A stretch of DNA of 64,000 bases, from positions 496,001 to 560,000 of the forward strand of contig NZ_CAJYDW010000005.1 in NCBI RefSeq assembly GCF_913774235.1. Reading direction: 5' to 3'. The notes beneath the pieces were generated by a model. It had not been told where the DNA came from. It worked only from the letters and a program-made list of their open reading frames with translations, and did not search any database. Position numbers and translations under genes: made by a program. Position 1 is the stretch's first letter. The number at the start of each line of letters is the position of its first letter. This DNA is from an uncultured Pseudomonas sp. GTDB taxonomy: Bacteria; Pseudomonadota; Gammaproteobacteria; Pseudomonadales; Pseudomonadaceae. Below, one piece after another: positions 29,073 to 39,516 of this stretch.

Positions 29073-29702
29073 TTGGCTAACGTTCGAGTGAAGATCTGCG
29101 GGATCACCCGGGTCGAGGATGCCCTGGCCGCCGCGGCGGCCGGTGCCGACGCCATCGGTCTGGTGTTCTACGCCCGCAGTCCGCGGGCGGTCAGCGCGGC
29201 CCATGCCCGGCAGATCGTGGCGGCCTTGCCGCCCTTCGTGACCAGCGTGGGGCTCTTCGTCGATGCTTCGCCCTGCGAGATCGAGGAAACGCTGGATGCC
29301 GTGCCCCTCGATCTCCTGCAGTTCCACGGTGACGAGACGCCAGCCCAATGTGCCCGCTATCGTCGCCCTTACATCAAGGCACTGCGCATGCGCGAGGACA
29401 TCGACCTCGCCGCCATCGCCCAGGATTACGCTGGCGCCCGCGGGCTGCTGCTCGACACCTATGTGGCGGGCGTGCCCGGTGGTACCGGCCAGGCCTTCGA
29501 CTGGACGCGGGTGCCGCGGGACCTGGCGTTGCCGTTGATCGTGGCGGGCGGCCTGGAGACCGACAACGTCGCCACGGCCATCGCGGCGAGCCGGCCCTAC
29601 GGGGTGGATGTGAGTGGCGGAGTTGAACAGGCCAAGGGCATCAAGGACGCGGCCGAGATCGCGCGATTCATCGCCGCCGTGCGGAGTGCCCCGACCCCCT
29701 GA
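29073..29702 (+). CDS. trpF: Phosphoribosylanthranilate isomerase
   Basis: TrpF (209 residues) performs the Amadori rearrangement of N-(5-phosphoribosyl)anthranilate in tryptophan synthesis. The catalytic cysteine is in [13 protein letters not shown]; the others are [16 protein letters not shown] and the catalytic Asp/phosphate site in [15 protein letters not shown]. There is no ATG near the conserved start; TTG 29073 is preferred because GAGG lies about 10 bases upstream, while TTG 29052 has no ribosome site. trpA/trpB are not in the window, as is usual in pseudomonads. Confidence 0.95.
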   Translation: MANVRVKICGITRVEDALAAAAAGADAIGLVFYARSPRAVSAAHARQIVAALPPFVTSVGLFVDASPCEIEETLDAVPLDLLQFHGDETPAQCARYRRPYIKALRMREDIDLAAIAQDYAGARGLLLDTYVAGVPGGTGQAFDWTRVPRDLALPLIVAGGLETDNVATAIAASRPYGVDVSGGVEQAKGIKDAAEIARFIAAVRSAPTP

Positions 29703-29775
29703 TGTGACCCTCGCGGGACGGTGGCCGTCCACACCTGCGACATATTCGACAGGTCCGCCCCGGCAGGCCTGAAGT

Positions 29776-29794
29776 CCGACTCCGGCGGAGTCGG
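29776..29794 (+). promoter_or_regulatory. Perfect hairpin in the accD leader
   Basis: CCGACTCC, loop GGC, GGAGTCGG: a perfect 8-bp stem 118 bases before accD, within the 209-base trpF-accD gap. No T-run follows, so it is not a standard terminator. It could be an mRNA structure in an accD leader; no known riboswitch is recognised. Confidence 0.45.
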
Positions 29795-29911
29795 CAGTGA
29801 GACGTGGCAATGGCTCGCACCAAAGCGGGCATTGCCGAACCCTATATACGGATGCTCAAGGAAGGCGTGGCCTAGGTCGCGCTGGGAGCCCATGCAAGTG
29901 GAGAGAGATGC

Positions 29912-30781
29912 ATGAGCAATTGGCTGGTCGACAAACTGATTCCTTCCATCATGCGGTCCGAGGTGAAGCGCAGTTCGGTACCGGAAGGTCTTTGGCACAA
30001 GTGTCCGGCCTGCGAAGCGGTCCTCTATCGTCCGGAGCTGGAAAAGAACCTGGACGTGTGCCTGAAGTGCGGTCACCACATGCGCATCAACGCGCGTCGC
30101 CGGCTGGACATCTTCCTCGATGCCGAAGGGCGTGAAGAGCTGGGTGCCGAGCTGGAGCCGGTGGATCGCCTGAAATTCCGCGACAGCAAGAAGTACAAGG
30201 ACCGCTTTACCGCAGCACAGAAGGAGACCGGCGAGAAAGATGCGCTGATCTCCATGCGTGGCACCCTCAAGGGCATGCCGGTGGCGGTCTGCGCCTTCGA
30301 GTTCTCCTTCATGGGCGGCTCCATGGGCGCCGTGGTGGGGGAGCGTTTCGTCCGGGCCGCCAACGTGGCCCTGGAAGAGCGCTGCCCGTTGATCTGCTTC
30401 TCCGCCTCCGGCGGGGCGCGGATGCAGGAAGCCCTGATCTCCCTGATGCAGATGGCCAAGACCTCCGCGGTGCTGGCGCGTCTGCGCGAAGAAGGCATCC
30501 CCTTCATCTCCGTGCTGACCGATCCGGTCTATGGTGGCGTCTCCGCGAGTCTCGCCATGCTGGGTGACGTCATCGTCGCCGAGCCCAAGGCGCTGATCGG
30601 CTTCGCTGGCCCGCGCGTGATCGAGCAGACCGTGCGCGAGAAGCTGCCGGAAGGCTTCCAGCGCAGTGAATTCCTGCTGGACCACGGCGCCGTCGACATC
30701 ATCGTGCCGCGCAAGGAGCTGCGCGATCGCCTGGCCCGCCTGCTGGCGACCTTCCAGCACCAGCCGGCGCCGGCGGCCTGA
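29912..30781 (+). CDS. accD: Acetyl-CoA carboxylase, carboxyltransferase beta subunit
   Basis: AccD (289 residues) transfers the carboxyl group from biotin to acetyl-CoA with AccA, making malonyl-CoA for fatty acids. The four-cysteine zinc ribbon is C31-C34...C50-C53 ([10 protein letters not shown] / CLKCGHHM). The crotonase-like core has [19 protein letters not shown] and [26 protein letters not shown] site precedes the ATG. Its stop TGA overlaps the folC ATG by one base (TGATG). Confidence 0.96.
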   Translation: MSNWLVDKLIPSIMRSEVKRSSVPEGLWHKCPACEAVLYRPELEKNLDVCLKCGHHMRINARRRLDIFLDAEGREELGAELEPVDRLKFRDSKKYKDRFTAAQKETGEKDALISMRGTLKGMPVAVCAFEFSFMGGSMGAVVGERFVRAANVALEERCPLICFSASGGARMQEALISLMQMAKTSAVLARLREEGIPFISVLTDPVYGGVSASLAMLGDVIVAEPKALIGFAGPRVIEQTVREKLPEGFQRSEFLLDHGAVDIIVPRKELRDRLARLLATFQHQPAPAA

Positions 30782-32073
30782 TGCCTTCGCGCAGCCTCGC
30801 GCAGTGGCTGGCCTATCTCGAGCAGCTGCATCCGTCGGCGATCGACATGGGCCTGGACCGGGTGCGCGAGGTCGCGCAGCGGCTGGGCCTGACCCGGCCG
30901 GCGCCTCGGGTGGTGACCGTGACCGGCACCAACGGCAAGGGCTCCACCTGCGCCTTTCTCGCCAGCCTGCTGCGCGCCAGCGGACAGCGGGTCGGCGTCT
31001 ACGCCTCGCCGCACCTGGTGCGTTACAACGAGCGGGTGGACATCGAGGGCGCCCTGGCCAGCGATGATGACCTCTGTACTGCCTTCGCGGCGGTAGAAGC
31101 CGCACGTGGTGAGATCAGTCTGACCTACTTCGAGATGGGCACCCTGGCCGCCTTCTGGTTGTTCGAGCGGGCCCAGCTGGACGTGGCCGTTCTCGAAGTC
31201 GGCCTCGGCGGTCGCCTGGATGCGGTGAATCTGATCGACGCCGATCTGGCGCTGGTCACCAGTATCGGCCTGGATCACGCCGAATGGCTGGGTAATACCC
31301 GCGAAAGCGTGGCGGTGGAAAAGGCCGGCATCTTCCGCGCCGGCAAGCCCGCCCTCTGTGGCGATCTGGAGCCACCCGCGCCGCTGACCGAAGCCGCCGA
31401 GCGCCTGGGTGCTCCCTTGCTGCTGCGCGGTGAAGACTTCGATCTGCAGATCGAGAGTGCCGGCTGGTTCTGGCGCGGGCGCGATGCCGAGGGCAACGCC
31501 CTGGCGCTGCCCGGTCTGCCATTGCTCGACCTGCCCATGGAAAACGCCGCCCTGGCCTTGCAGGCCTACGCCTTGCTCGGGCTGCCCTGGCTGCCCGAGC
31601 AGATCGCGGCGGCCCTCCAGGCGACCCGCATGACCGGACGGCTCGATCGCCGCCTGGTCGAACGGGCAGGGGAGACCCGCAGCATTCTGCTGGACGTGGC
31701 ACACAATCCCCACGCTGCCGAGTACCTGGCCCGGCGCCTGGCGATGAAGCCGGTCGCCGGCGTGCGTCGCGCGGTGTTCGGTGTCCTGGCTGACAAGGAT
31801 CTGGACGGCATCCTGGCGCCCCTGGAGGGCCTGTTCGCCAACTGGGCGGTGGCGACCTTGCCGACTTCTCGCAGTCGCGACGGTGCCGAGGTGGCCGCCC
31901 TCCTGGTCGCGCGTGGTGCCCAGGCCGAGGCCCATGCCTCGCTGCTGGACGCCTTCGAGGCGCAACTGGCCGCCAGTGCGGCTGACGACGAGGTGGTCGT
32001 GTTCGGCTCCTTCTACAGCGTCGCCGAGGTGCTCGCGCAGCTCACCCCACTATCCGAATCCGCGGAGGCCTAA
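30781..32073 (+). CDS. folC: Folylpolyglutamate synthase / dihydrofolate synthase
   Basis: FolC (430 residues) joins glutamate to dihydropteroate and then extends the polyglutamate tail. The ATP P-loop VTGTNGKGSTCAFLASLLR is at about 43-61; the Mur-ligase central block VGLGGRLDAVNLIDADLALV and SIGLDHAEWLGNT are intact, as is DVAHNPHAAEYLARRL in the C-domain. It overlaps the accD stop, so translation is coupled, and it is followed three bases later by the SPOR-domain gene. Confidence 0.95.
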   Translation: MPSRSLAQWLAYLEQLHPSAIDMGLDRVREVAQRLGLTRPAPRVVTVTGTNGKGSTCAFLASLLRASGQRVGVYASPHLVRYNERVDIEGALASDDDLCTAFAAVEAARGEISLTYFEMGTLAAFWLFERAQLDVAVLEVGLGGRLDAVNLIDADLALVTSIGLDHAEWLGNTRESVAVEKAGIFRAGKPALCGDLEPPAPLTEAAERLGAPLLLRGEDFDLQIESAGWFWRGRDAEGNALALPGLPLLDLPMENAALALQAYALLGLPWLPEQIAAALQATRMTGRLDRRLVERAGETRSILLDVAHNPHAAEYLARRLAMKPVAGVRRAVFGVLADKDLDGILAPLEGLFANWAVATLPTSRSRDGAEVAALLVARGAQAEAHASLLDAFEAQLAASAADDEVVVFGSFYSVAEVLAQLTPLSESAEA

Positions 32074-32076
32074 CCC

Positions 32077-32739
32077 ATGCTCAAGCAACGAGTCATCGGA
32101 GCGCTGGTGCTGCTGGCGCTGATCATCATCTTCGTGCCCATGCTCTTCAGCCGCCAGGATGATGCTCGCAAGGTGGTGGTCGAGACCCCGCCGCAACCCG
32201 CCGCGCCGACCGTGCCCAGCACCGCCGTGCAACCGGTGCAGACGCCCGAGGCGCCGCCGGTGGAAGTGGTGCCCGACGATCCGAGCAAGCCGCTCGGCAA
32301 GCCGCAGACGCCCATCGCGGGCAGCGCCGGTCAGGCGCCGGTGCAGAACGCTCCGGCTAGTCCGCCGCCAGCCCAGCCTCAGGCTGCGCCCTCGGCCCCG
32401 GTTGCCAAGGCACCGCCGACCACGGCGCCCACAGCGCCGGCCGCTACCCCGGCACCGGCACCGGCAGCCAAGCCCGATACGCGCCTCGGCGCGGCCAATC
32501 TACCAGTCAGCTGGTCGGTCCAGCTCGCCAGCCTGTCGTCGCGTCCCAGCGCCGATGCGCTGCAGGCCAAGCTGCGTAGTCAGGGTTACAACGCCTATGT
32601 GCGTACCGCCGATGGCATGAACCGGGTCTTCGTCGGGCCGGTGATAGAGCGGAGCGAGGCCGATCGGCTGCGCGACCAGCTCAACAAGCAGAATGGCGTC
32701 AAGGGCTTCGTCGTACGCTTTCAGCCGGAGCGCGGTTAA
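32077..32739 (+). CDS. SPOR-domain protein, DedD-like
   Basis: An inner-membrane protein of 220 residues. A short cytoplasmic start is followed by a membrane helix (VIGALVLLALIIIFVPMLF, about 6-24), a long periplasmic Pro/Ala-rich linker (about 30-140) and a C-terminal SPOR domain (about 145-220, SWSVQLASLSSRPSADALQA ... FVGPVIERSEADRLRDQL). SPOR domains bind denuded glycan strands at the division septum; DedD in E. coli is a late septal protein and lies in the same folC-dedD-cvpA-purF order. Confidence 0.9.
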   Translation: MLKQRVIGALVLLALIIIFVPMLFSRQDDARKVVVETPPQPAAPTVPSTAVQPVQTPEAPPVEVVPDDPSKPLGKPQTPIAGSAGQAPVQNAPASPPPAQPQAAPSAPVAKAPPTTAPTAPAATPAPAPAAKPDTRLGAANLPVSWSVQLASLSSRPSADALQAKLRSQGYNAYVRTADGMNRVFVGPVIERSEADRLRDQLNKQNGVKGFVVRFQPERG

Positions 32740-32748
32740 CCCCGTCAC

Positions 32749-32777
32749 AAGGCTCTGCTAGAATGCAGGGCCTTTTT
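32749..32777 (+). terminator. Terminator before cvpA, with a -10-like loop
   Basis: AAGGCTCTGC (32749-32758), loop TAGAAT, GCAGGGCCTT (32765-32774), then T-run. The loop TAGAAT is a fair -10 hexamer, and TTAACC stands exactly 17 bases before it (32736-32741). The same design precedes the DUF1289 gene. Confidence 0.75.
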
Positions 32778-32793
32778 GTAAGTGGACCTTGCC

Positions 32794-33339
32794 GTGGGCT
32801 TCACCTGGGTGGACTGGGCGATCGTCGCCGTCGTCATCGTTTCCAGCCTGATCAGTCTCAGGCGCGGCTTCGTCAAGGAAGCGCTGTCGCTGGCCACCTG
32901 GATCGTCGCTGGCGGCGTCGCCTGGGTCTTCGGTGGGGCCCTGTCGACCTACCTGGTGGACTACATCCAGGTACCGTCGGGGCGGGTGATCGCCGCCTGC
33001 GTCATTCTCTTCGTACTGACGCTGCTGGTGGGTGCCCTGGTGAGCTTCTTGCTTGGTGAATTGATCCGTGTCACGGGCTTGTCGGGTACCGACCGTTTCC
33101 TGGGCATGGCCTTCGGTGCCGCTCGCGGCGCCCTGTTGATCACCGTGGCCGTGGGCCTGTTGAGCCTGGGGCCGGTGCAGCAGGACGGCTGGTGGCAGCA
33201 GTCGGTGCTGGTACCGCATTTCCTGTTGGTGGCCGATTGGTCGAAGAATCTTCTGCTGGGCTTTGCCGGCCAATGGCTGGGCGCTACGCCCATGCCGAGT
33301 CTGCAGTTGTTGCCGCAGTTGGGGCCCAAGGCTCCTTGA
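32794..33339 (+). CDS. cvpA: CvpA family membrane protein
   Basis: The protein has 181 residues with four predicted membrane helices; the family start [20 protein letters not shown] is followed by [15 protein letters not shown]. CvpA is needed for colicin V production and for envelope homeostasis in enterobacteria; its molecular role is unclear. I choose GTG 32794 because the family starts right before [11 protein letters not shown] 32782 is the alternative. It precedes purF, as in E. coli. Confidence 0.9.
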   Translation: MGFTWVDWAIVAVVIVSSLISLRRGFVKEALSLATWIVAGGVAWVFGGALSTYLVDYIQVPSGRVIAACVILFVLTLLVGALVSFLLGELIRVTGLSGTDRFLGMAFGAARGALLITVAVGLLSLGPVQQDGWWQQSVLVPHFLLVADWSKNLLLGFAGQWLGATPMPSLQLLPQLGPKAP

Positions 33340-33421
33340 ACCGTTTTTCAGGCTCCGCTCCGCCGGGGTCATCCGGCGATGGTTCGCCATCGCATCACTT
33401 GAAACAGTGGGGTCGCGTCAC

Positions 33422-34930
33422 ATGTGTGGCATCGTAGGTATCGTGGGCAAGACGAACGTCAACCAGTCGTTGTACGACGCGCTCACCGTCCTTCAACATC
33501 GCGGTCAGGATGCCGCCGGTATCGTGACCAGTCGGGACGGCAAACTCTACCTGCGCAAAGACAACGGCCTGGTCCGTGACGTCTTCCAGCAGCGACACAT
33601 GCAGCACCTGATCGGCCATATGGGCATCGGCCACGTGCGCTATCCCACCGCCGGCAGCTCCAGCTCCGCCGAGGCGCAGCCGTTCTACGTGAACTCGCCC
33701 TATGGCATCACCCTGGCGCACAACGGCAACCTGACCAACGTCGAGCAGCTGTCGCGGGAGATCTACGAGTCCGACCTGCGCCATGTGAACACCACCTCCG
33801 ATTCCGAGGTGCTGCTTAACGTCTTCGCCCACGAGCTGGCGGTACGCAACAAGCTGCAGCCCACCGAGGACGACGTCTTCGCCGCGGTCTCCGAGGTGCA
33901 CGAGCGTTGCCGCGGTGGCTATGCCGTGGTGGCCATGATCACCGGCTACGGCATCGTCGGCTTCCGCGACCCCAACGCCATTCGCCCTATTGTCTTCGGC
34001 CAGCGCCATACCGAATACGGCGTGGAGTACATGATCGCCTCCGAGAGCGTCGCCCTCGACGTGCTCGGCTTCACCCTGATCCGTGACCTGGAGCCGGGCG
34101 AAGCGGTCTACATCACCGAAGACGGCCGTCTCTACACTCGCCAGTGCGCGCAGAATCCCCAGTACGCGCCCTGCATCTTCGAGCACGTCTACCTGGCCCG
34201 CCCGGATTCCATCATCGATGGCATCTCGGTGTACAAGGCGCGCCTGCGCATGGGCGAGAAGCTGGCTGAGAAGATCCAGCGCGAGCGCCCGGACCACGAC
34301 ATCGACGTGGTCATCCCGATCCCGGACACCAGCCGCACGGCGGCCCTGGAGCTGGCCAACCATCTGGGCGTGAAATTCCGCGAGGGCTTCGTCAAGAATC
34401 GCTACATCGGCCGGACCTTCATCATGCCCGGCCAGGCCGCGCGCAAGAAGTCGGTGCGCCAGAAACTCAATGCCATCGAGCTGGAGTTCCGCGGCAAGAA
34501 CGTGATGCTGGTGGACGACTCCATCGTCCGCGGCACCACCTGCAAGCAGATCATCCAGATGGCCCGCGAAGCCGGCGCCAAGAAGGTCTACTTCTGCTCA
34601 GCGGCGCCTGCGGTGCGCTTCCCCAACGTCTATGGCATCGACATGCCCAGCGTGCACGAGTTGATCGCCCATGGTCGCACCACCGAGGAAGTCGGCGAGT
34701 TGATCGGCGCCGACTGGCTGCTCTATCAGGATATACAGGACCTCAAGGAAGCCGTGCGTACCCGCAAGGCGCCCAAGGTCGAGCAATTCGACTGCGCGGT
34801 GTTCGATGGCGAGTACATCACCGGCGATGTTGATGCCGCCTATTTGAATCGGATCGAGCAGGCGCGTAACGACGCGGCCAAGGTCAAACACCAGGCGGTC
34901 AGTGCCATCATCGATCTCTACAACGACTAA
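33422..34930 (+). CDS. purF: Amidophosphoribosyltransferase
   Basis: PurF (502 residues) uses glutamine and PRPP to make phosphoribosylamine, the first step of purine synthesis. The start is fixed at 33422 because Cys2 ([10 protein letters not shown]) must become the N-terminal nucleophile of the glutaminase domain. The PRPP-binding loop is [20 protein letters not shown] in the C-terminal phosphoribosyltransferase domain. Length is typical of the E. coli type. Confidence 0.97.
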   Translation: MCGIVGIVGKTNVNQSLYDALTVLQHRGQDAAGIVTSRDGKLYLRKDNGLVRDVFQQRHMQHLIGHMGIGHVRYPTAGSSSSAEAQPFYVNSPYGITLAHNGNLTNVEQLSREIYESDLRHVNTTSDSEVLLNVFAHELAVRNKLQPTEDDVFAAVSEVHERCRGGYAVVAMITGYGIVGFRDPNAIRPIVFGQRHTEYGVEYMIASESVALDVLGFTLIRDLEPGEAVYITEDGRLYTRQCAQNPQYAPCIFEHVYLARPDSIIDGISVYKARLRMGEKLAEKIQRERPDHDIDVVIPIPDTSRTAALELANHLGVKFREGFVKNRYIGRTFIMPGQAARKKSVRQKLNAIELEFRGKNVMLVDDSIVRGTTCKQIIQMAREAGAKKVYFCSAAPAVRFPNVYGIDMPSVHELIAHGRTTEEVGELIGADWLLYQDIQDLKEAVRTRKAPKVEQFDCAVFDGEYITGDVDAAYLNRIEQARNDAAKVKHQAVSAIIDLYND

Positions 34931-34940
34931 GGAGCTGCAC

Positions 34941-36152
34941 ATGAGCCAAGACTGGGATGCCGGACGCCTGGACAGTGATCTCGAGGGCGCGGCCTTCGAG
35001 ACCTTGGCAGTGCGGGCCGGGCAGCAGCGTTCGCCGGAGGGCGAGCACGGCGAGGCGCTGTTCCTGACCAGCAGCTACGTGTTCCGTACTGCCGCGGACG
35101 CGGCGGCGCGGTTCGCCGGCGAGGTGCCGGGCAACGTCTATTCACGCTACACCAATCCCACGGTGCGTACCTTCGAAACCCGCATCGCGGCCCTGGAAGG
35201 CGCGGAGCAGGCGGTGGCCACCGCCTCGGGCATGTCGGCCATCCTGGCCATGGTGATGAGCCTGTGCAGCGCCGGCGACCATGTGCTGGTCTCGCGCAGC
35301 GTGTTCGGCTCCACCATCAGCCTGTTCGAGAAGTACTTCAAACGCTTCGGCATCGAGGTGGACTATCCGCCGTTGGCCGATCTGGATGCCTGGCAGGCAG
35401 CCTGCAAACCCAATACCCGGCTGTTCTTCGTCGAGTCGCCGTCCAATCCCTTGGCCGAGCTGGTGGACATCGCCGCCCTGGCCGAGATCGCCCATGCCCA
35501 GGGTGCGCTGCTGGCGGTCGACAACTGCTTCTGCACCCCGGCGCTGCAGAAGCCGCTGGCACTGGGTGCCGATATCGTCATCCATTCGGCGACCAAGTAC
35601 ATCGATGGCCAGGGCCGCGGCATGGGTGGCGTGGTTGCCGGCCGTGCCGAGCAGATGAAGGAAGTGGTGGGATTCCTGCGTACCGCGGGGCCGACCCTCA
35701 GCCCCTTCAACGCCTGGCTGTTCCTCAAGGGGCTGGAGACACTGAAGATCCGCATGCAGGCCCACAGCCAGACCGCGCTGGAGTTGGCGCGCTGGCTGGA
35801 GCAGCAGCCGGGTATCGAGCGCGTCTACTACGCTGGCCTGGAAAGCCATCCGCAGCATGAGCTGGCCCGCCGCCAGCAGTCGGCCTTCGGTGCCGTGGTG
35901 AGTTTCGAGGTCGCCGGTGGACGTGACGCCGCCTGGCGCTTCATCGATGCCACCCGGATGATCTCCATCACCACCAACCTGGGTGACACCAAGACCACCA
36001 TCGCCCACCCGGCGACCACCTCCCACGGGCGCTTGTCGCCGGCTGAGCGGGCCAATGCCGGGATCCGCGACAGCCTGATCCGCGTGGCTGTGGGGCTGGA
36101 AGACCTCGGTGACCTGCAGCAGGACCTGGCCCGCGGACTCGCGGCGCTATGA
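34941..36152 (+). CDS. metZ: O-succinylhomoserine sulfhydrylase
   Basis: A PLP-dependent Cys/Met-metabolism enzyme of 403 residues making homocysteine from O-succinylhomoserine and sulfide, the direct-sulfhydrylation route used by Pseudomonas. The PLP lysine lies in [19 protein letters not shown], and [20 protein letters not shown] is conserved. AAGGAG precedes the ATG. It follows purF by 10 bases and overlaps the SDR gene by four (ATGA). Confidence 0.95.
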   Translation: MSQDWDAGRLDSDLEGAAFETLAVRAGQQRSPEGEHGEALFLTSSYVFRTAADAAARFAGEVPGNVYSRYTNPTVRTFETRIAALEGAEQAVATASGMSAILAMVMSLCSAGDHVLVSRSVFGSTISLFEKYFKRFGIEVDYPPLADLDAWQAACKPNTRLFFVESPSNPLAELVDIAALAEIAHAQGALLAVDNCFCTPALQKPLALGADIVIHSATKYIDGQGRGMGGVVAGRAEQMKEVVGFLRTAGPTLSPFNAWLFLKGLETLKIRMQAHSQTALELARWLEQQPGIERVYYAGLESHPQHELARRQQSAFGAVVSFEVAGGRDAAWRFIDATRMISITTNLGDTKTTIAHPATTSHGRLSPAERANAGIRDSLIRVAVGLEDLGDLQQDLARGLAAL

Positions 36153-36916
36153 GTCTGACGTTCGCACCGACGGAACCGCGGGTCGCCCTGGTCACGGGCG
36201 CGGCCCGTGGCATCGGCCTCGGCATCGCCGCCTGGCTGATCACCGAGGGCTGGCGTGTGGTGGTGGCCGACATCGAGCAGGCGCGTGGCGCCAAGGTGGC
36301 GGATACCCTCGGCGAGCGGGCCTGGTTCGTGGCCCTCGACGTGGCGGACGAGACCCAGGTAGAGGCCGCCGTCGCCCAGGTGATCGGCCAGTTCGGTCGC
36401 CTGGACGCCCTGGTCAACAATGCCGGCCTTGCCGCCGCGCAGGGACAACCGTTGGAAAGCCTGCCGCTCAACGAATGGCGCCGGGTGCTTGGCGTCAATC
36501 TGGATGGCCCCATGCTGCTGGCCAAGCATTGCGCGCCCTACCTGCGTGAGCAGCAGGGTGCCATCGTCAACATCGCCTCGACTCGCGCCCAGCAATCCGA
36601 GCCGCATAGCGAAGCCTATGCCGCGAGCAAGGGCGGGCTGCTGGCCCTGACCCATGCGCTGGCCATCAGCCTGGGGCCGGAGGTGCGGGTGAATGCGCTC
36701 TGTCCGGGCTGGATCGACGCGCGTGATCCCCATGAGCGTGAAGCCGAGCCGCTGTCGGCTGCCGATCACGGGCAGCATCCGGTCGGGCGGGTAGGGACGG
36801 TCGAGGACGTGGCGGCCTGCGTGGCCTGGTTGCTCGGCGGCAATGCCGGCTTCATCAGCGGCGAAGCCATCACCCTGGACGGCGGCATGACCCGCAAGAT
36901 GATCTACTTGGAATAG
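36149..36916 (+). CDS. Short-chain dehydrogenase/reductase
   Basis: A classical SDR of 255 residues: nucleotide motif [15 protein letters not shown] at about 17-31, structural NNAG, catalytic Ser in NIASTRA, and Tyr/Lys in [15 protein letters not shown]. The aspartate in VVVADIEQA suggests NAD preference. It is translationally coupled to metZ, a conserved Pseudomonas pairing, but the substrate is unknown. The C-terminal block [15 protein letters not shown] is normal. Confidence 0.9.
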   Translation: MSLTFAPTEPRVALVTGAARGIGLGIAAWLITEGWRVVVADIEQARGAKVADTLGERAWFVALDVADETQVEAAVAQVIGQFGRLDALVNNAGLAAAQGQPLESLPLNEWRRVLGVNLDGPMLLAKHCAPYLREQQGAIVNIASTRAQQSEPHSEAYAASKGGLLALTHALAISLGPEVRVNALCPGWIDARDPHEREAEPLSAADHGQHPVGRVGTVEDVAACVAWLLGGNAGFISGEAITLDGGMTRKMIYLE

Positions 36917-36946
36917 CGCCCGTAGAAAATAAAATTGGAAAAATCC

Positions 36947-36975
36947 TTGACGGATCAAAGGGCTACGAGGAGAAT
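36947..36975 (+). promoter_or_regulatory. Promoter of the tRNA-Val/tRNA-Asp pair
   Basis: TTGACG (36947-36952), 17-base spacer, GAGAAT (36970-36975), 20 bases before the tRNA-Val gene. The spacing and -35 match sigma-70 consensus well. Confidence 0.7.
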
Positions 36976-36995
36976 GCGCGTCACCCGAAGGGGAT

Positions 36996-37071
36996 GGCTG
37001 ATTAGCTCAGCTGGGAGAGCACCTGCATCACACGCAGGGGGTCGGCGGTTCGATCCCGTCATCAGCCACCA
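36996..37071 (+). tRNA. tRNA-Val (anticodon CAC)
   Basis: A full 76-base cloverleaf with encoded CCA: acceptor GGCTGAT/ATCAGCC, D-arm GCTC/GAGC, anticodon stem CCTGC/GCAGG with loop ATCACAC giving anticodon CAC (reads GUG), variable GGGTC, T-arm GGCGG TTCGATC CCGTC. Confidence 0.93.
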
Positions 37072-37109
37072 ATCTCCTCGGGAAGTGTTCCGCAAGGTAC
37101 ACGCACTGC

Positions 37110-37186
37110 GCGGCGGTAGTTCAGTCGGTTAGAATACCGGCCTGTCACGCCGGGGGTCGCGGGTTCGAGTCCCGTCCGCCGCGCCA
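37110..37186 (+). tRNA. tRNA-Asp (anticodon GTC)
   Basis: A full 77-base cloverleaf with encoded CCA: acceptor GCGGCGG/CCGCCGC, D-arm GTTC...GAAT, anticodon stem CCGGC/GCCGG with loop CTGTCAC giving GTC, T-arm GCGGG TTCGAGT CCCGT. It lies 38 bases after tRNA-Val, probably in one transcript. Confidence 0.95.
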
Positions 37187-37231
37187 TCTAGCTCACCTCA
37201 GGTCCACTGAACGGCCTGAACGAAACGAAGC

Positions 37232-37257
37232 AAGCTGCCCAAGGGCAGCTTTTTTTG
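37232..37257 (+). terminator. Terminator after the tRNA pair
   Basis: AAGCTGCCC, loop AA, GGGCAGCTT then T-run. It ends the tRNA transcript and stands between it and the convergent paaZ. Confidence 0.9.
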
Positions 37258-37303
37258 TGCCTGGAGAAAAGGCCTGCCGACAGCGTTGCCGGCAGGCTCG
37301 GGA

Positions 37304-39355
37304 TCAGCCGCGCTTGGTGACCAGGGTGAGGATGTCGTAACTGGCCACCAGGACATCGTCCTGGTTGGTGACTTCGACATCCCAGGCGACCACGCCCTGG
37401 GGTTCGCCAAGGGGGCTGGCCTTGCCCTGGTCGATCTTGCGCTTGCAGGTGAGGCGGGCACGGATGGTGTCGCCGATACCGACCGGGCTGACGAAGCGCA
37501 GCGAGTCCAGCCCATAGTTGGCCAGCACCGGTCCGACCCCCGGCGAGACGAACAGCCCGGCTGCGGCCGAGAGCACGAAGTAGCCATGGGCGATGCGCTT
37601 GCCGAACTGGGACTGCTTGGCGGCCAGTTCGTCGAAATGCATGTAGAAGTGATCGCCCGACAGGCAGCCGAAGTTGACCAGATCGGCCTCGGTGACCGTG
37701 CGTCTATGGGTGAGCAGGGATTCACCGATACGCAGGTCCTCGAAGTGCCGCCGGAAGGGATGCACCTCGGTTTCGATCACCGTCGCGCCGCGCACGTATT
37801 CGCCGGTGACGCCCATCAGCATAGTGGGCGAGCCCTGTACCGCGGCGCGTTGCAGATAATGCTTCACCGCCCGCAGACCGCCCAGTTCTTCGCCACCGCC
37901 CGCGCGCCCCGGGCCGCCGTGCTTGAGCAGGGGCAGCGGCGAGCCATGGCCGGTGGATTCAGCGGCCGCTTCGCGGTCGAGGATGTGCAGGCGGCCATGC
38001 AGCGCGGCCATGCCCGGCACCAGTCGCGCGGCAACCTGGGGATCACGGGTCACCAGGCTGGCCACCAGGCTGCCCTGGCCGCGGGCGGCCAGGGCCAGGG
38101 CCTCGTCTAGGTCGTCGTAGCTCATCAGGGTGCTGACCGGGCCGAAGGCCTCGATGTCATGGGCGCCGCCCGGGGCATGCGGATCGCGGCTGCGCAGCAG
38201 GGTCGGGGCGAAGAAGGCGCCTTCCTGTACGCTCTCGCCGCGGGGCGTGAAACCGTCACGGGCACCGAAGAGCAGATCGCTAGTGGCGAGCAGTGCCTGC
38301 AGCCGTTCGGCGACGTCGGCTTGCTGGGCATGGGAGGCCAGGGCGCCCATCTTCACGCCCTCCAGCGCGGGATCGCCGACCACGAGACGGGCCAGGCGAT
38401 CGCGCAGCCGCTCGGCCACGGCATCCAGGTGGCGGGCAGGGACGATGACGCGGCGGATGGCGGTGCACTTCTGGCCAGCCTTGACGGTCATCTCCCGAGC
38501 GACTTCCCTGACGAAAAGCTCGAACTCCTCGTCGTCGGGGGTCACGTCGGTGGCCAGGATGGCGCAGTTGAGGGAGTCCGCCTCGGCATTGAAGGGGACC
38601 GAGCGGCGGATGAGATTGGGATTGACCCGCAGCTTGGCCGCGGTGTCCGCCGAGCCGGTGAAGGTGACCATGTCCTGGCCCTGCAACTGATCCAGCAGGT
38701 CGCCGGTGCCGCCGATGATGAGTTGCAGGCTACCCGCCGGCAGCAGGCCGGATTCGTGCAGCAGGCGCACCGCGGCTTCGGTCACGTAGCTGGTGGCGGT
38801 GGCCGGCTTGATGATGCAGGGCATGGCCGCGAGGAAGCTTGGCGCGAATTTCTCCAGCATGCCCCAGATGGGGAAATTGAAGGCGTTGATGTGCACGGCG
38901 AGGCCGCCGCGCGGCACCAGGATGTGGGTGCCGGCGAAGTGGCCGGCCTTGCCCAGTGGCGTGGCAGGGCCTTCGTGGATCAGGTTGCCCGAGGGCAGCT
39001 CGCGCCCGCCGAGGCCCGCATAGGCGAACAGGGTACCCGCGCCGCCCTCGATGTCGATCCAGCTGTCCGCGCGGGTCGCGCCGGTGTGGCGGGATATCTC
39101 GTAGAGCCGTTCCTTGTGCTCCAGCAGATAGAGGGCCAGCGCCTTCAGACAGCGGGCGCGTTGCTGGAAGTCCAGGGCCATGAGGCTTTGCTGGCCCTGG
39201 CGACGGGCATGCTGGATGGCTTCGGCGAAGTCCAGCGCCTCTTCGTGGGTATGGGCCACCGCCTGGCCGTTCACGGCGCTGCGCAGTGCCTGGGCTGCCT
39301 GCTGGCCGATCCACCGGTCGCCTATGAAGCTTTGCAGGATGGGGGCGTTGCTCAT
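37304..39355 (-). CDS. paaZ: Bifunctional oxepin-CoA hydrolase / 3-oxo-5,6-dehydrosuberyl-CoA semialdehyde dehydrogenase
   Basis: PaaZ (683 residues) opens the oxepin-CoA ring and oxidises the resulting aldehyde in aerobic phenylacetate degradation. The N-terminal ~520 residues are an aldehyde dehydrogenase (VTFTGSADTAAKLR, and catalytic Cys in VKAGQKCTAIRRVIVPA). The C-terminal ~150 residues are a MaoC-like hydratase (VNFGCLSGDHFYMHFDELAA). Both halves are intact, so the aldehyde intermediate should not escape. It lies 161 bases after paaE on the same strand; that gap holds no gene. Confidence 0.96.
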   Translation of the reverse strand: MSNAPILQSFIGDRWIGQQAAQALRSAVNGQAVAHTHEEALDFAEAIQHARRQGQQSLMALDFQQRARCLKALALYLLEHKERLYEISRHTGATRADSWIDIEGGAGTLFAYAGLGGRELPSGNLIHEGPATPLGKAGHFAGTHILVPRGGLAVHINAFNFPIWGMLEKFAPSFLAAMPCIIKPATATSYVTEAAVRLLHESGLLPAGSLQLIIGGTGDLLDQLQGQDMVTFTGSADTAAKLRVNPNLIRRSVPFNAEADSLNCAILATDVTPDDEEFELFVREVAREMTVKAGQKCTAIRRVIVPARHLDAVAERLRDRLARLVVGDPALEGVKMGALASHAQQADVAERLQALLATSDLLFGARDGFTPRGESVQEGAFFAPTLLRSRDPHAPGGAHDIEAFGPVSTLMSYDDLDEALALAARGQGSLVASLVTRDPQVAARLVPGMAALHGRLHILDREAAAESTGHGSPLPLLKHGGPGRAGGGEELGGLRAVKHYLQRAAVQGSPTMLMGVTGEYVRGATVIETEVHPFRRHFEDLRIGESLLTHRRTVTEADLVNFGCLSGDHFYMHFDELAAKQSQFGKRIAHGYFVLSAAAGLFVSPGVGPVLANYGLDSLRFVSPVGIGDTIRARLTCKRKIDQGKASPLGEPQGVVAWDVEVTNQDDVLVASYDILTLVTKRG

Positions 39356-39516
39356 CGGATCTTCTCCTGAGGGTTTCCGGCGCCTGGGCGTCGGCTTGGT
39401 AGGGCGATTCGGGCGTTGGGGTCAGTGACGCTGCGCGGCGGCAGCGCCGACGCCGGTCATGGCGCTGCTCTCGCTCTTGTTGTCGTCGAGTCCCGCGTGG
39501 CGCAGCGGCTGGATGC

